Both the position numbers and the translations under genes were made by a program. Below, one piece after another: positions 1 through 8,872 of a stretch of DNA of 53,429 nt. This stretch comes from Bifidobacteriaceae bacterium (GTDB lineage Bacteria; Actinomycetota; Actinomycetes; Actinomycetales; WQXJ01), in contig JAISSX010000053.1 of assembly GCA_031272885.1 (NCBI GenBank), forward strand, positions 1 to 53,429. The letters are read 5' to 3'. A model generated the notes under the pieces. That model made no database searches, was not told the origin of the DNA, and worked only from the letters and a program-made list of their open reading frames with translations. Within the stretch, counting starts at the first letter, position 1. Every line of letters begins with the position of its first letter.

Positions 1-477
1 GCCGCCGCGGCCGTGGCCGGGGCGGCCTGGCCCATCCCCACGGCGATAGTGGTTGGGGTGGCGCTGGTCTTGGCCCGCACCGTCTGGGAGGCCCACCAGG
101 CTCAACTGGAGCGCCTGCGGCGGCGCGGCCCTAAACGGACCGACCGGGCCCGCACCGCCTTGGGCCTGCCCTGGTACCTGCTGCGCGGCGCGGTGGGCAA
201 CCTGTGGGCCATCGGCCTAGGCCTGGCGGTGGGCCTGGGCGGCTACTGGCTGATCCGTGCGCTGGCCAAACCTGGCGCGGGAGCCTTGACGGTGCTGGCC
301 GGGGTAGCTATCGGTATCGGCACGATGCTGGCCTGGTGGGGTCCGTCCGCCTGGGAAACCAGGGCGGGAGCCCGCCGCCTGCTCGGCTGGGCTTTGCCCA
401 CGCCGTTCGCCCGCTGGCTGGTGGGCCTGGCGGCCCTGACCGCGGCCGGCCTGGGCATCTTCCTGCTTGCCAACTAA
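1..477 (+). CDS. Membrane protein, C-terminal part (5' end outside window)
   Basis: The reading frame is open to the left edge, so this is probably the end of a longer gene; the first in-window start is a GTG at 13. The visible 158 codons hold about four hydrophobic segments (near the left edge, around residues 60-82, 87-110 and 134-152 counted from the GTG), separated by an Arg-rich cytoplasmic stretch (residues about 30-48). I see no catalytic motif and do not recognise the family. It lies 150 bp upstream of the thiol-redox operon on the same strand, so it may or may not belong with it. The product is an integral membrane protein of unknown role. Confidence 0.55.
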   Translation, partial: AAAAVAGAAWPIPTAIVVGVALVLARTVWEAHQAQLERLRRRGPKRTDRARTALGLPWYLLRGAVGNLWAIGLGLAVGLGGYWLIRALAKPGAGALTVLAGVAIGIGTMLAWWGPSAWETRAGARRLLGWALPTPFARWLVGLAALTAAGLGIFLLAN

Positions 478-628
478 GTGTTGCTGCCCAGTGCCGCGCC
501 CCCGCGCGGCGGCCGGGCGGACGGCATCGGGCACCAGGCCTGTTCCGTAGAACCTGAGCCACCGTCTGGCGTGCCAGCGTCAAGGCTCTGTTGGCGCCTT
601 CCCAGGAAACGGCCTTAGGCTTGAGGCC

Positions 629-1195
629 ATGGCCTCAACCAAAGCCGGTCCCAAAACCACCGCCAGCCCGGACGGGGCCGGCAAGCGGACGGTCCTCATG
701 TGGTGGCAGCGGCTCCAGCCGTGGCTCAGCCTGGTGGCCCGGCTGGCCCTGGCCTTCATCCTGTTGCGGGCCGCCATCCCCAAGCTGCAGAACTTGCGTG
801 GCAGCCAGTTGAACGTCATCGCCTACAACATTTTCCCCATCTCGCTGGCCAACCTGATTGGCATTGTGCTGCCGGTGGTAGAGGCCATCTTGGGCGTGAT
901 TCTGCTGGTGGGCCTGCTGACGCGGTGGGCGGCCTTGGTGTTCGGCCTGATGCTGATCGCCTTTATTGCCGGCATCGCCTCCGCCTGGGCCCGGGGCCTG
1001 ACCATCGATTGCGGCTGCTTCGCGGTGGGCGGGCTTGAACCGGGCGCCAAACCAAACTATCTCCTGGACATTCTGCGTGATGTCGGCTTCCTGGCCATCG
1101 CGGCTTTCGCCGTGCTGTGGCCCAAGGCGCCGCTTGCGCTGGACACACTGCTCCGCCTTGACCCGGTCAAGGCACCGACTGGCAAGGACAAGTAA
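629..1195 (+). CDS. MauE/DoxX-family redox-associated membrane protein
   Basis: The 188-residue protein has a short charged N-terminus and four predicted membrane segments. Its signature is a CGCF motif after the second-to-third helix region (ARGLTIDCGCFAVGG), typical of the MauE/DoxX membrane proteins that work with thioredoxin-like partners. In that family the paired cysteines are thought to help pass reducing or oxidising equivalents across the membrane; no substrate can be named here. It is followed after 9 bp by a DsbA-like gene and then by a second one, so the three almost certainly form one operon for extracytoplasmic disulfide chemistry. The ATG at 629 was chosen because the residues before the first helix fit the family; a later in-frame ATG (at 698) would also keep all the helices. 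Confidence 0.75.
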   Translation: MASTKAGPKTTASPDGAGKRTVLMWWQRLQPWLSLVARLALAFILLRAAIPKLQNLRGSQLNVIAYNIFPISLANLIGIVLPVVEAILGVILLVGLLTRWAALVFGLMLIAFIAGIASAWARGLTIDCGCFAVGGLEPGAKPNYLLDILRDVGFLAIAAFAVLWPKAPLALDTLLRLDPVKAPTGKDK

Positions 1196-1204
1196 GGACA
1201 AGTA

Positions 1205-2095
1205 ATGGCCAACTCCAAGAAGAAGACCAAGCCCACCGCCGCGCAGATCCGGCAGGACGCGCGGGCCAAGGCCCAAGCTGAGGTCGCCCGGCTCAAAGCC
1301 CAACAGGCAGCCAAGGCCAAGCGGATCAGGATCTTCTCCGCCATCGGCGCCCTGGTGGTGGTGGCCGCCGTGATCGTCGTGGTGGTGCTGGTCATGAACG
1401 CCCAGAAGCATGACTATGAGAACTATTCGACCTCGCCCACCGAGGGCCAGTACAAGGCCCCGCTGGGCTACGGCGAATACGGCGGTGTCGCCCTGAACTC
1501 GGACATGGAGGTGGGCACGGCCACCACCGGCCAGGACGTGGTGGTAGTCCGGATCTACTCTGATTACTTGTGCCCGGGTTGCGGCGAAGTGGAGAAGCGC
1601 TACGGCGACCAGTTGGAGCAACTCAACCGGGCCGGCACCATCGCGCTTGAGTTGGTGCCCATGGCCACCCTGGACAGCCTGTCCAACGGCACCGAGTACT
1701 CCAGCCGGGCAGCCAACGCCGCCTTGGCGGTGGCGGACCTGGAACCGGACCATTTCTGGGCTTTCCACAAGGCGCTGTTCGAAAACCAGCCGGCCGAAAA
1801 CTCGGACGGCTTGACCGACGATGAAATCAAGCAGATCGCCATCGACGCTGGGGTTTCGGAAGCCACCGCTGAGCAACTGGCCACCCGCGAATATGACAAC
1901 TGGTTGGAGTACGCCTACAACCAGTTTGCCAGCGCGGCGGTGCGGTCCAATGGCTCGCTGGTCACGCCGGCCATCATGCTGGGCCGCTCCGACGGGACCA
2001 TGCAGTTGATGGAGAAACTAGGCGAAGTCAGCCTGGACCAGGGTGTCGCCAACGTCTTGGCCGGCTTGACGCCCGATGGCGCCACGAAAGAGTAG
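1205..2095 (+). CDS. Membrane-anchored DsbA-family thioredoxin-fold protein (CPGC)
   Basis: The 296-residue protein begins with a Lys/Arg/Ala-rich cytoplasmic segment of about 45 residues that looks helical. A single transmembrane helix (about 46-64) follows, then an extracytoplasmic thioredoxin-fold domain. The active-site pair is Cys123-Pro-Gly-Cys126 in the context SDYLCPGCGEVE, as in actinobacterial DsbA-like proteins, and the helical insertion and C-terminal cis-Pro region (SLVTPAIMLG) follow. The likely role is thiol-disulfide exchange on exported proteins. It lies 9 bp after the MauE-like gene and 3 bp before a paralogue, which implies co-transcription. Oxidase versus reductase direction cannot be decided from sequence. 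Confidence 0.8.
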   Translation: MANSKKKTKPTAAQIRQDARAKAQAEVARLKAQQAAKAKRIRIFSAIGALVVVAAVIVVVVLVMNAQKHDYENYSTSPTEGQYKAPLGYGEYGGVALNSDMEVGTATTGQDVVVVRIYSDYLCPGCGEVEKRYGDQLEQLNRAGTIALELVPMATLDSLSNGTEYSSRAANAALAVADLEPDHFWAFHKALFENQPAENSDGLTDDEIKQIAIDAGVSEATAEQLATREYDNWLEYAYNQFASAAVRSNGSLVTPAIMLGRSDGTMQLMEKLGEVSLDQGVANVLAGLTPDGATKE

Positions 2096-2098
2096 GTC

Positions 2099-3151
2099 GT
2101 GATGGCCAAGAAGAAGGGCAGCGCGGCTTCTCGCCCCAAGCAGTCGCGCCCGGTGACCGGTGGCAAGCCGTCCGCCTCGGCGGCCTACCAGAAGGCCGCC
2201 CGCCTCAAGGCCCAGCAGGCACAGGCGGCGCGCCGCCGCCGGCTGATCATTGTCTGTGCCGGCCTGGCCGCCCTGGTGGTGGTGGGCGTGATTGTCGCCA
2301 TGGTGGTGTTCAACCAGCAGAAGAAGGAGGCCACCACGCCGCCAGCCGGGGTGGTGACCGCTGAGACAACTGAACCGGGCGGGGATGCGACCAGCGGGTC
2401 CACTGCGACGACCGGGGGTGACGAGCCGACTGCGACGGCCACCGAGACGGCGTTGACGCCGCCGGCCACCAGCCCCAAGGGCGCCACCTCGACCGGCGGC
2501 ATCCGGTTGGGTGTCAACGAGGCCGGCGAGTTGGTGCCGGGCGGCGAGGTGCCCAAGGGTGACGACGTGGTGACGGTCGATGTCGTCAGTGACTTCTTGT
2601 GCCCGGCCTGCCTGCGCTTTGAGCAGCTTCAGATCGAAGACTTACACGCCAAGGCCAAGGCGGGCGAGATCATTCTGGTTGAGCACCCGCTGGGCTACCT
2701 CAACTCCCTGACCGACCCGGCCGGCTATTCGTCCCGGGCGGCGGCAGCGGCCGCCGCCGTGGCCGCGTACGACCCTGACCACTATGTGGCTTTCACGCAG
2801 TTGCTGTGGGACCACCAGCCGGCCGAAGGCGGGCCGGGCCTGACCGACCAGGAACTGGCGGATTACGCCACCCAGGCCGGGGTGCCGGATTCGGTCACCA
2901 GCCTGTTCCCCAGCTATCCGTTGGGCGACTGGGTCGACTGGGCCACGCAGGTGGCCTTGTATGACGAGGCCTTCAGTGGCACGCCGCTGATCCGCCTGTC
3001 GGTGGGTGGGGGTGCGTTGCAAAAGTGGAGCGCCTGGGCCATGGGCTATGAGGATGAAAACGGCCAGACGGTGCTGGTGCCGGGTGACTTGGATGCCGCC
3101 ATCGCCAACGTCAAGGCGGGCGATCCGCCGGACGGCGCGGAAGAGGAATAG
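2099..3151 (+). CDS. Membrane-anchored DsbA-family thioredoxin-fold protein (CPAC)
   Basis: This is a paralogue of the preceding gene, 350 residues long. It has a basic Ala/Lys-rich N-terminus, a membrane helix at about residues 54-76, and a long Thr/Gly/Ala/Pro-rich linker (about 80-140) of the kind that spans cell-wall peptidoglycan. A thioredoxin-fold domain follows with Cys168-Pro-Ala-Cys171 (SDFLCPACLRFE). The linker is absent from the first paralogue, so this one probably works farther from the membrane. The stop of the upstream gene and this start are almost adjacent. A GC-rich hairpin follows the stop and faces the convergent tRNA-Thr. Confidence 0.78.
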   Translation: MMAKKKGSAASRPKQSRPVTGGKPSASAAYQKAARLKAQQAQAARRRRLIIVCAGLAALVVVGVIVAMVVFNQQKKEATTPPAGVVTAETTEPGGDATSGSTATTGGDEPTATATETALTPPATSPKGATSTGGIRLGVNEAGELVPGGEVPKGDDVVTVDVVSDFLCPACLRFEQLQIEDLHAKAKAGEIILVEHPLGYLNSLTDPAGYSSRAAAAAAAVAAYDPDHYVAFTQLLWDHQPAEGGPGLTDQELADYATQAGVPDSVTSLFPSYPLGDWVDWATQVALYDEAFSGTPLIRLSVGGGALQKWSAWAMGYEDENGQTVLVPGDLDAAIANVKAGDPPDGAEEE

Positions 3152-3152
3152 A

Positions 3153-3169
3153 CGGCCCCGGTGGGGCCG
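3153..3169 (+). terminator. Possible intrinsic terminator after the DsbA operon
   Basis: CGGCCCC at 3153-3159 pairs with GGGGCCG at 3163-3169 around a three-base loop, two bases after the stop codon; a second GC hairpin follows at about 3167-3181. There is no T tract, so termination efficiency is uncertain. The position, between the operon and a convergent tRNA, fits a terminator. Confidence 0.4.
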
Positions 3170-3210
3170 CGCCGGCGCGGCTGGGCCTGGTTGACCGGCT
3201 GAGGGTCTTC

Positions 3211-3286
3211 TGGAGCCACCTATCGGATTCGAACCGATGACCGTCCGCTTACAAGGCGGGAGCTCTGCCAACTGAGCTAAGGTGGC
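3211..3286 (-). tRNA. tRNA-Thr (anticodon UGU)
   Basis: On the minus strand a complete cloverleaf reads from GCCACCT at the 5' end to AGGTGGC at the 3' end, with the T-loop GTTCGAATC. The anticodon loop is CTTGTAA, giving UGU (Thr). The discriminator is T and the CCA end is encoded (3211-3213). The length is 76 nt with CCA. Confidence 0.95.
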
Positions 3287-3347
3287 GTGCGGTTTTCCAT
3301 GGTAACGGTCTTGCCGCGCCGGCGCGCACTGGCCGGGGTGGGACAGG

Positions 3348-4202
3348 TTAGATCAGCGGCGGCCCGACGGCGGGCGCCGGGTCGATGGGCAGCGGCCATG
3401 GCCGCTTGGGCCCCCGGCCGTCGCCGGAGGATTGACCCTTGAAGTGGCGCACCATCCAGGGCACCAGTTCTTCTTTGGCCCATTGCGCGTTCCAGGCCAG
3501 TTGGTCCTGCCAGGTTTGGGCTGGCCGCGGCGGCAGCGGCGTGTCCCAGTCTGGGTCGTCCGGTCCTAAGCCCAGTGCCACCAGGGCGGCGTTGGCCACC
3601 CGGCGGTGGCCCTCTGAGGTGAGGTGAATGCGGTCGCGGCACCACAGCCGCCAGTCCAGCAGCGACTTCATGCCCCACAGATCCACCACGTAGGCGCCGT
3701 GGCGCCGGCCTAGCGACCAGATCGAGTTGTAAAGCGTGGCGACCCGGCCCCGAGTGAGTTTGATGATGGGGCTGTTGACCGGGTCGGCCGAGTTGGCCAA
3801 GATGACGTCCGCCCCGGCGGCCCGCAGCTTGGCCACGGCCTGGTCCAGCAGGGCGACAATGCCATTCACGTCAGTGGTGACGCGCAGCGCGTCGTTGCCG
3901 CCGCCCACCAGCGATACCAGGTCGGGTTTCAGGGCCAGGGCGGGGCCGAGTTGTTCGGCGATGATGGGCCGGGCCAGCCGGCCGCGGATGGCCAAGTTGG
4001 CGTATTCGATGGGCGGCTGGCCGGCGGCGACGCGCCGGGCTGAAAGAGCCGCGGCCAGGCGGTCCGCCCAGCCCTTGACGCCGGTCTGGTCGTCACCGTC
4101 CCATAGGCCTTCGGTGAACGAATCGCCGATGGCGACATAGCGCCGCCAGGGCACATCCGGCCGGGGCTCCGCCGCGGGGGGTTGCGTAGGCACGCTCATC
4201 AT
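3348..4202 (-). CDS. SGNH/GDSL-type hydrolase
   Basis: The frame is open farther upstream, but the real start is the ATG at 4202 (or the adjacent ATG at 4199), which overlaps the TAA of the upstream ung gene by one base, a sign of translational coupling. The 284-residue product shows the SGNH blocks in order: GDSFTEG with the catalytic Ser near the N-terminus, a Gly in the AIRGRL segment, the GGGND block with the oxyanion Asn, and the C-terminal DRIH pair (catalytic Asp/His). No signal peptide is seen, so it is probably cytoplasmic. The substrate (a lipid, acyl or acetyl ester) cannot be read from the sequence. Pairing with a DNA repair enzyme looks like operon convenience rather than shared function. 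Confidence 0.85.
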   Translation of the reverse strand: MMSVPTQPPAAEPRPDVPWRRYVAIGDSFTEGLWDGDDQTGVKGWADRLAAALSARRVAAGQPPIEYANLAIRGRLARPIIAEQLGPALALKPDLVSLVGGGNDALRVTTDVNGIVALLDQAVAKLRAAGADVILANSADPVNSPIIKLTRGRVATLYNSIWSLGRRHGAYVVDLWGMKSLLDWRLWCRDRIHLTSEGHRRVANAALVALGLGPDDPDWDTPLPPRPAQTWQDQLAWNAQWAKEELVPWMVRHFKGQSSGDGRGPKRPWPLPIDPAPAVGPPLI

Positions 4203-4882
4203 TATGCCGGGAGGGTCCAGTCGACTGGCGTGGCGCCTTGCTGGGTGAGCAGTTGGTTGGCCCGTGAGAAGGGCTTGGACCCAAAGAAGCCTCTGGAGGC
4301 GGACAGGGGCGAGGGATGGGCCGATTCGATCCGGGGCACGGCCCCTAGCCTGGGCGCCAGCGAGGCCGCGTCCCGGCCCCACAAGATGGCCACCAGCGGT
4401 CCGCCGCGCGCCACCAGGGCTTCGATGGCCCGGTCGGTCACCTGCTCCCAGCCTTTGCCCCGGTGTGAGGCCGGGGTGCCGGGCCGCACGGTCAACACAC
4501 GGTTGAGCAGCATCACGCCTTGGTCGCACCAGGGCGACAGGTCGCCGGTGGCGGGGAACGGCGCCCCCAGGTCATGGCGCAGTTCTTGCAGGATGTTGCG
4601 CAGGGAACCTGGCAGCGGGCGTACCTCCGGCGCCACCGAGAAGGACAGCCCCACCGGGTGTCCCGGTGTGGGGTATGGATCTTGTCCCACAATCAGGACT
4701 TTGACGGACGCCAGCGGGAACGTGAAGGCCCGCAGCACGTTGGCGCCGGCCGGTAGGTAGCCCCGGCCGGCCGCGTTCTCCGCCCGTAGAAACTGCCCTA
4801 GCTGGCGGATCAGGCCCTCCACGGGGGCCAGTGCCTCCGCCCAGCCGGGGTCGATCAGTTGCGTCAAAGGGGCGGGTGTCAT
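4202..4882 (-). CDS. ung: Uracil-DNA glycosylase, family 1
   Basis: This enzyme removes uracil from DNA by hydrolysing the N-glycosidic bond, the first step of base excision repair. The 226-residue length is normal for the family. The water-activating motif GQDPY is at residues 66-70 (Asp68 catalytic), the uracil-binding segment is around GLSFSV (78-83), and the DNA-intercalation loop motif [13 protein letters not shown] begins at His189. The gene is first in a two-gene minus-strand operon with the SGNH hydrolase, whose ATG overlaps its stop. Its upstream region, shared with the divergent DUF3263 gene, contains the 174-bp hairpin element. Confidence 0.95.
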   Translation of the reverse strand: MTPAPLTQLIDPGWAEALAPVEGLIRQLGQFLRAENAAGRGYLPAGANVLRAFTFPLASVKVLIVGQDPYPTPGHPVGLSFSVAPEVRPLPGSLRNILQELRHDLGAPFPATGDLSPWCDQGVMLLNRVLTVRPGTPASHRGKGWEQVTDRAIEALVARGGPLVAILWGRDAASLAPRLGAVPRIESAHPSPLSASRGFFGSKPFSRANQLLTQQGATPVDWTLPA

Positions 4883-4921
4883 GGGGTGAGACTACCGCCC
4901 GCGCCTGGACGTGACTGTCCG

Positions 4922-5095
4922 GTCATGAGAGGTGATTCATATCTCCCTGACGGCGGCGGAGACGTGGGCGTCCGCGCTGCGTTGTCAGGCGCTTCCGCAG
5001 GGCTCGCCACCTTGAGGTCGGCCTGACGCCTGGCGGGACATCTCGCCACCGCCTTCCTCGCCGTCGTCACGGTGACATGAATCACCTCTTAGGAC
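4922..5095. repeat. 174-bp MITE-like hairpin element with about 37-bp imperfect terminal inverted repeats
   Basis: The left end (4922-4958) and the reverse complement of the right end (5059-5095) agree at 31 of 37 positions when aligned by eye. Within them is a perfect 13-bp core, AGAGGTGATTCAT at 4928-4940 and its complement at 5077-5089. Complementarity continues loosely inward (TGTCAGGCG near 4984 against GCCTGACGCC near 5021), so the whole element can fold into one long hairpin. It fills the divergent promoter region between ung and the DUF3263 gene. No clear target-site duplication is visible and no transposase lies nearby. It could be a MITE, or a symmetrical regulatory region. Confidence 0.6.
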
Positions 5096-5177
5096 TTGGG
5101 GGAATGACACGGGTGTAATTCATCGATTAGCATAGGGTGTCGTAGTGTTGCCTAGGTGGGCACAAGGAGGGTAGTCG

Positions 5178-5480
5178 ATGAGCGCTTACAGCGCTGCTAG
5201 CGCCAGCCCGGCGGCGGGGGCCGGTTTGGCGGAACGCGACCGCCAGATCCTCATGTTTGAGCGCCAGTGGTGGCGCTACGAAGGCTCCAAGGAACAGGCC
5301 ATCCGGTCGCTGTTCGAAATGGACGCCAGCCGCTACTACCAGGTGCTGGGAGCGTTGATCGACACCGACCAGGCCCTGGCTTTTGATCCCCAATTGGTCA
5401 AGCGCTTACGCCGCCAGCGTGAGGGCCGCTGGAAGGCACGTTCGGCTCGCCGTTTGCAGCCTTCCGCTCAATCCGGCTGA
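5178..5480 (+). CDS. DUF3263-family protein
   Basis: The 100-residue small protein belongs to the actinobacterial DUF3263 family, recognised by an acidic/aromatic segment (DRQILMFERQWWRYEGSK) followed by a helix-turn-helix-like region (FEMDASRYYQVLGALID) and a basic C-terminal tail. The family resembles a short DNA-binding domain, but its function is not established. A good ribosome site (AAGGAGG, 5164-5170) precedes the ATG at 5178. It lies 20 bp before the LytR_C gene in the same direction. This pairing is frequent in actinobacteria and the two may share a transcript, although the second gene also has its own -10-like box. Confidence 0.8.
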   Translation: MSAYSAASASPAAGAGLAERDRQILMFERQWWRYEGSKEQAIRSLFEMDASRYYQVLGALIDTDQALAFDPQLVKRLRRQREGRWKARSARRLQPSAQSG

Positions 5481-5488
5481 GTAGCCGT

Positions 5489-5494
5489 TAGTGT
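5489..5494 (+). promoter_or_regulatory. -10-like box for a possible leaderless LytR_C transcript
   Basis: TAGTGT lies 6 bases before the GTG start at 5501, the spacing expected if transcription starts at the start codon. No Shine-Dalgarno sequence is visible between them. No clear -35 box was found. Confidence 0.35.
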
Positions 5495-5500
5495 GGAACC

Positions 5501-6208
5501 GTGAGTAAGAGCGCCTACCCGTACCCCCCGGACGAGTTCGACCAGGTCGATCTAAGTTCGCGGCCCAAAGAGGTGCACGCTGCCCGCCGTTCACTGTGGG
5601 GCCGGATTTGGCCGTTTCTGCTGGTCATAGTCCTGGTGCCGGTGGTGGCTTTCCTGGCGGTGCACTTCCTGGCCGGCCGCGGCGGCGGTGATGGCACAGC
5701 CACTGGCGGCGCCACCGCCTCCCAGAGTGCCACCGCCCAGACCACCCCGCCGGCGGAGACTTCGACCCCACCAGCCGATCAGTCAACCGAAACCGTCCCG
5801 CCGGTCGAAACCCCAACTCCGGACGTGCCTGATACTCCCACGGAGACCGCCACCGAAACAGAACCGGTCGAACCGACCGACACGGAGACCTCTGAGACCC
5901 CCGCCCCGGTGGCGGACATGACGGCCTTGGTCCTGGTACGCAACAACGGGGCCCCCAACGGTTCGGCGGCCGATGCCGCGGAGACGCTCCAGGCGGCCGG
6001 CTGGGCCAACGCCAGCTTCGACACGGTGACGCCGGACACTACCCCCACCACCTCTACGGTCTACTACTCGCGGGCCGACCAGGAAGCGACCGCCCAACAG
6101 GTGGCCTCCACCATTGGGGTCAGTGGGGTGGAGTTGAATGAGACGGTGGCCACAACTGCTCCGGGCGGCATCCTGGTGATCGTGACGGCTGGCTACCAGC
6201 AGCACTGA
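5501..6208 (+). CDS. LytR_C-domain envelope protein
   Basis: The 235-residue protein has a charged N-terminal tail, one membrane helix (about 30-52), a long low-complexity linker rich in Thr, Pro and Glu (about 60-140), and a C-terminal LytR_C domain beginning around ALVLVRNNGAPNGSA and ending VIVTAGYQQ. The domain is found at the end of LytR-CpsA-Psr proteins and also alone, as here. The catalytic LCP domain is absent, so ligase activity is not expected. The likely location is the outer face of the membrane, with the linker crossing the wall. The GTG start at 5501 has no ribosome site but sits 6 bases after a TAGTGT box. Confidence 0.75.
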   Translation: MSKSAYPYPPDEFDQVDLSSRPKEVHAARRSLWGRIWPFLLVIVLVPVVAFLAVHFLAGRGGGDGTATGGATASQSATAQTTPPAETSTPPADQSTETVPPVETPTPDVPDTPTETATETEPVEPTDTETSETPAPVADMTALVLVRNNGAPNGSAADAAETLQAAGWANASFDTVTPDTTPTTSTVYYSRADQEATAQQVASTIGVSGVELNETVATTAPGGILVIVTAGYQQH

Positions 6209-6275
6209 GCAGTACTGAGGACACGGCCAGGCCCGGCTTGAGGCGGCTTTGACAGGTGCCCTGTGGTGCCCCGCG

Positions 6276-6302
6276 CTTGCACTCTCGGCCCGAGAGTGCT
6301 AA
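6276..6302. promoter_or_regulatory. CIRCE operator 1 (HrcA site) before groEL
   Basis: CTTGCACTC, nine bases, then GAGTGCTAA. The right half matches the CIRCE consensus exactly and the left half differs at two positions. This is the binding site of the heat-shock repressor HrcA and overlaps the expected groEL promoter. Confidence 0.85.
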
Positions 6303-6311
6303 CCATTACAG

Positions 6312-6338
6312 TTAGCACTCTCCGCTTGAGAGTGACAA
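6312..6338. promoter_or_regulatory. CIRCE operator 2 (HrcA site) before groEL
   Basis: TTAGCACTC, nine bases, then GAGTGACAA. The left half is a perfect CIRCE half-site and the right half differs at two positions. The centre lies 36 bp from operator 1, roughly three and a half helical turns, so two HrcA dimers could bind on nearby faces. Confidence 0.85.
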
Positions 6339-6375
6339 CGATCCCGGTGAGGGTCAGGCCACGCGCGTGACGTGA

Positions 6376-8079
<1,704 letters not shown>

Positions 8080-8103
8080 TCCACGCTCCGCTCACCAAGC
8101 AGA

Positions 8104-8141
8104 CGAGGTGGGCCTTCCCCGGCTGGGGGAGGCCCACCTCG
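8104..8141 (+). terminator. Intrinsic terminator after groEL
   Basis: CGAGGTGGGCCTT (8104-8116) pairs with AGGCCCACCTCG (8130-8141) around a GC-rich loop, 25 bases after the stop. A short mixed TC/TA tail follows (GGTCGTTATA). Confidence 0.8.
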
Positions 8142-8194
8142 GTCGTTATACACAGCCGAACGGCGCGGAGGGTAGGTTCAATGAGTAAAAGCGC

Positions 8195-8200
8195 TACTCT
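8195..8200 (+). promoter_or_regulatory. -10-like box for a possible leaderless response-regulator transcript
   Basis: TACTCT ends 6 bases before the ATG at 8207 and no Shine-Dalgarno lies between them. The arrangement matches the other leaderless candidates in this window. Confidence 0.4.
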
Positions 8201-8206
8201 TGGTGC

Positions 8207-8869
8207 ATGAATTCCGCGCAGGCCCCAATCCGAGTCGGCATTGTCGAGGACGAAGAACTACTGCGTTCGATGCTGGTTGATTTGGTCAATTCGCATGAAG
8301 ATATGCAGGTGGTGGCCTCGGCCGGGGGTGCGGCGGAAGCCCGTGACCTGATCACGCCGGGGGCGGTGGACATAGTCCTGATGGATGTGGCCCTAGGTGA
8401 TGGCAATGGTGTAGCCCTGGGTGTTTCCCTTCAACGGTCTGACCCCAACCTGATCGTCCTGCTGCTATCCAGCCACGACGTCATGGACTTAGTGGTCTCC
8501 ATCCGCAGCAACGTGCCGCGCCCGTGGAGCTACCTGTCGAAACGGTCATCGGTCACCAAGGACGTGCTCTACCGTTCGATCAAAGCGGCCGCCCAGGGCG
8601 GGGTGATTTTGGATCCCGAATTGACGGAACGTTCGGCCCCGCGTGAAGGCACCGCGGTGTCGCAATTGTCGAACGCCCAAATCCAGGTGTTACGCCTGGT
8701 AGCCCAGGGTTTTTCCAACGCCACGGTGGCCGAGCTGCTGGGCCTGTCCCGCCGCAGCGTGGAGAACCACCTGCAGGCCATTTACCGCACTTTGGGCATT
8801 ACGTCTCAGGACGCCTCACCTCGGGTGGCGGCGGTGTTGCAGTTCATGCAACAGACCGCGAGGAAGTAG
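8207..8869 (+). CDS. LuxR/NarL-family response regulator
   Basis: The 220-residue DNA-binding response regulator has a receiver domain (about 8-125) with acidic pocket Glu15-Asp16 and the phosphorylation site Asp60 (IVLMDVALGDG). A linker leads to a C-terminal LuxR-type helix-turn-helix (about 152-212; LSNAQIQVLRLVAQG and RRSVENHLQAIYRTLG). The switch Lys is present in the YLSKRSS segment. It ends 3 bp before the histidine kinase gene, so the pair forms one operon and presumably one phosphorelay. No target operator can be named. Confidence 0.88.
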   Translation: MNSAQAPIRVGIVEDEELLRSMLVDLVNSHEDMQVVASAGGAAEARDLITPGAVDIVLMDVALGDGNGVALGVSLQRSDPNLIVLLLSSHDVMDLVVSIRSNVPRPWSYLSKRSSVTKDVLYRSIKAAAQGGVILDPELTERSAPREGTAVSQLSNAQIQVLRLVAQGFSNATVAELLGLSRRSVENHLQAIYRTLGITSQDASPRVAAVLQFMQQTARK

Positions 8870-8872
8870 CCA

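Noticed and set aside
4203-4529. Extended N-terminus of the SGNH hydrolase
   Set aside because: The open frame runs back through ung, but the coupled ATG overlapping the ung stop gives the normal N-terminus just before GDSF.
4879-5085. Small minus-strand frame (68 codons) inside the palindromic element
   Set aside because: It has a start near a GGTGATTC sequence, but that is the element's end repeat, the composition is random-like and it overlaps ung.
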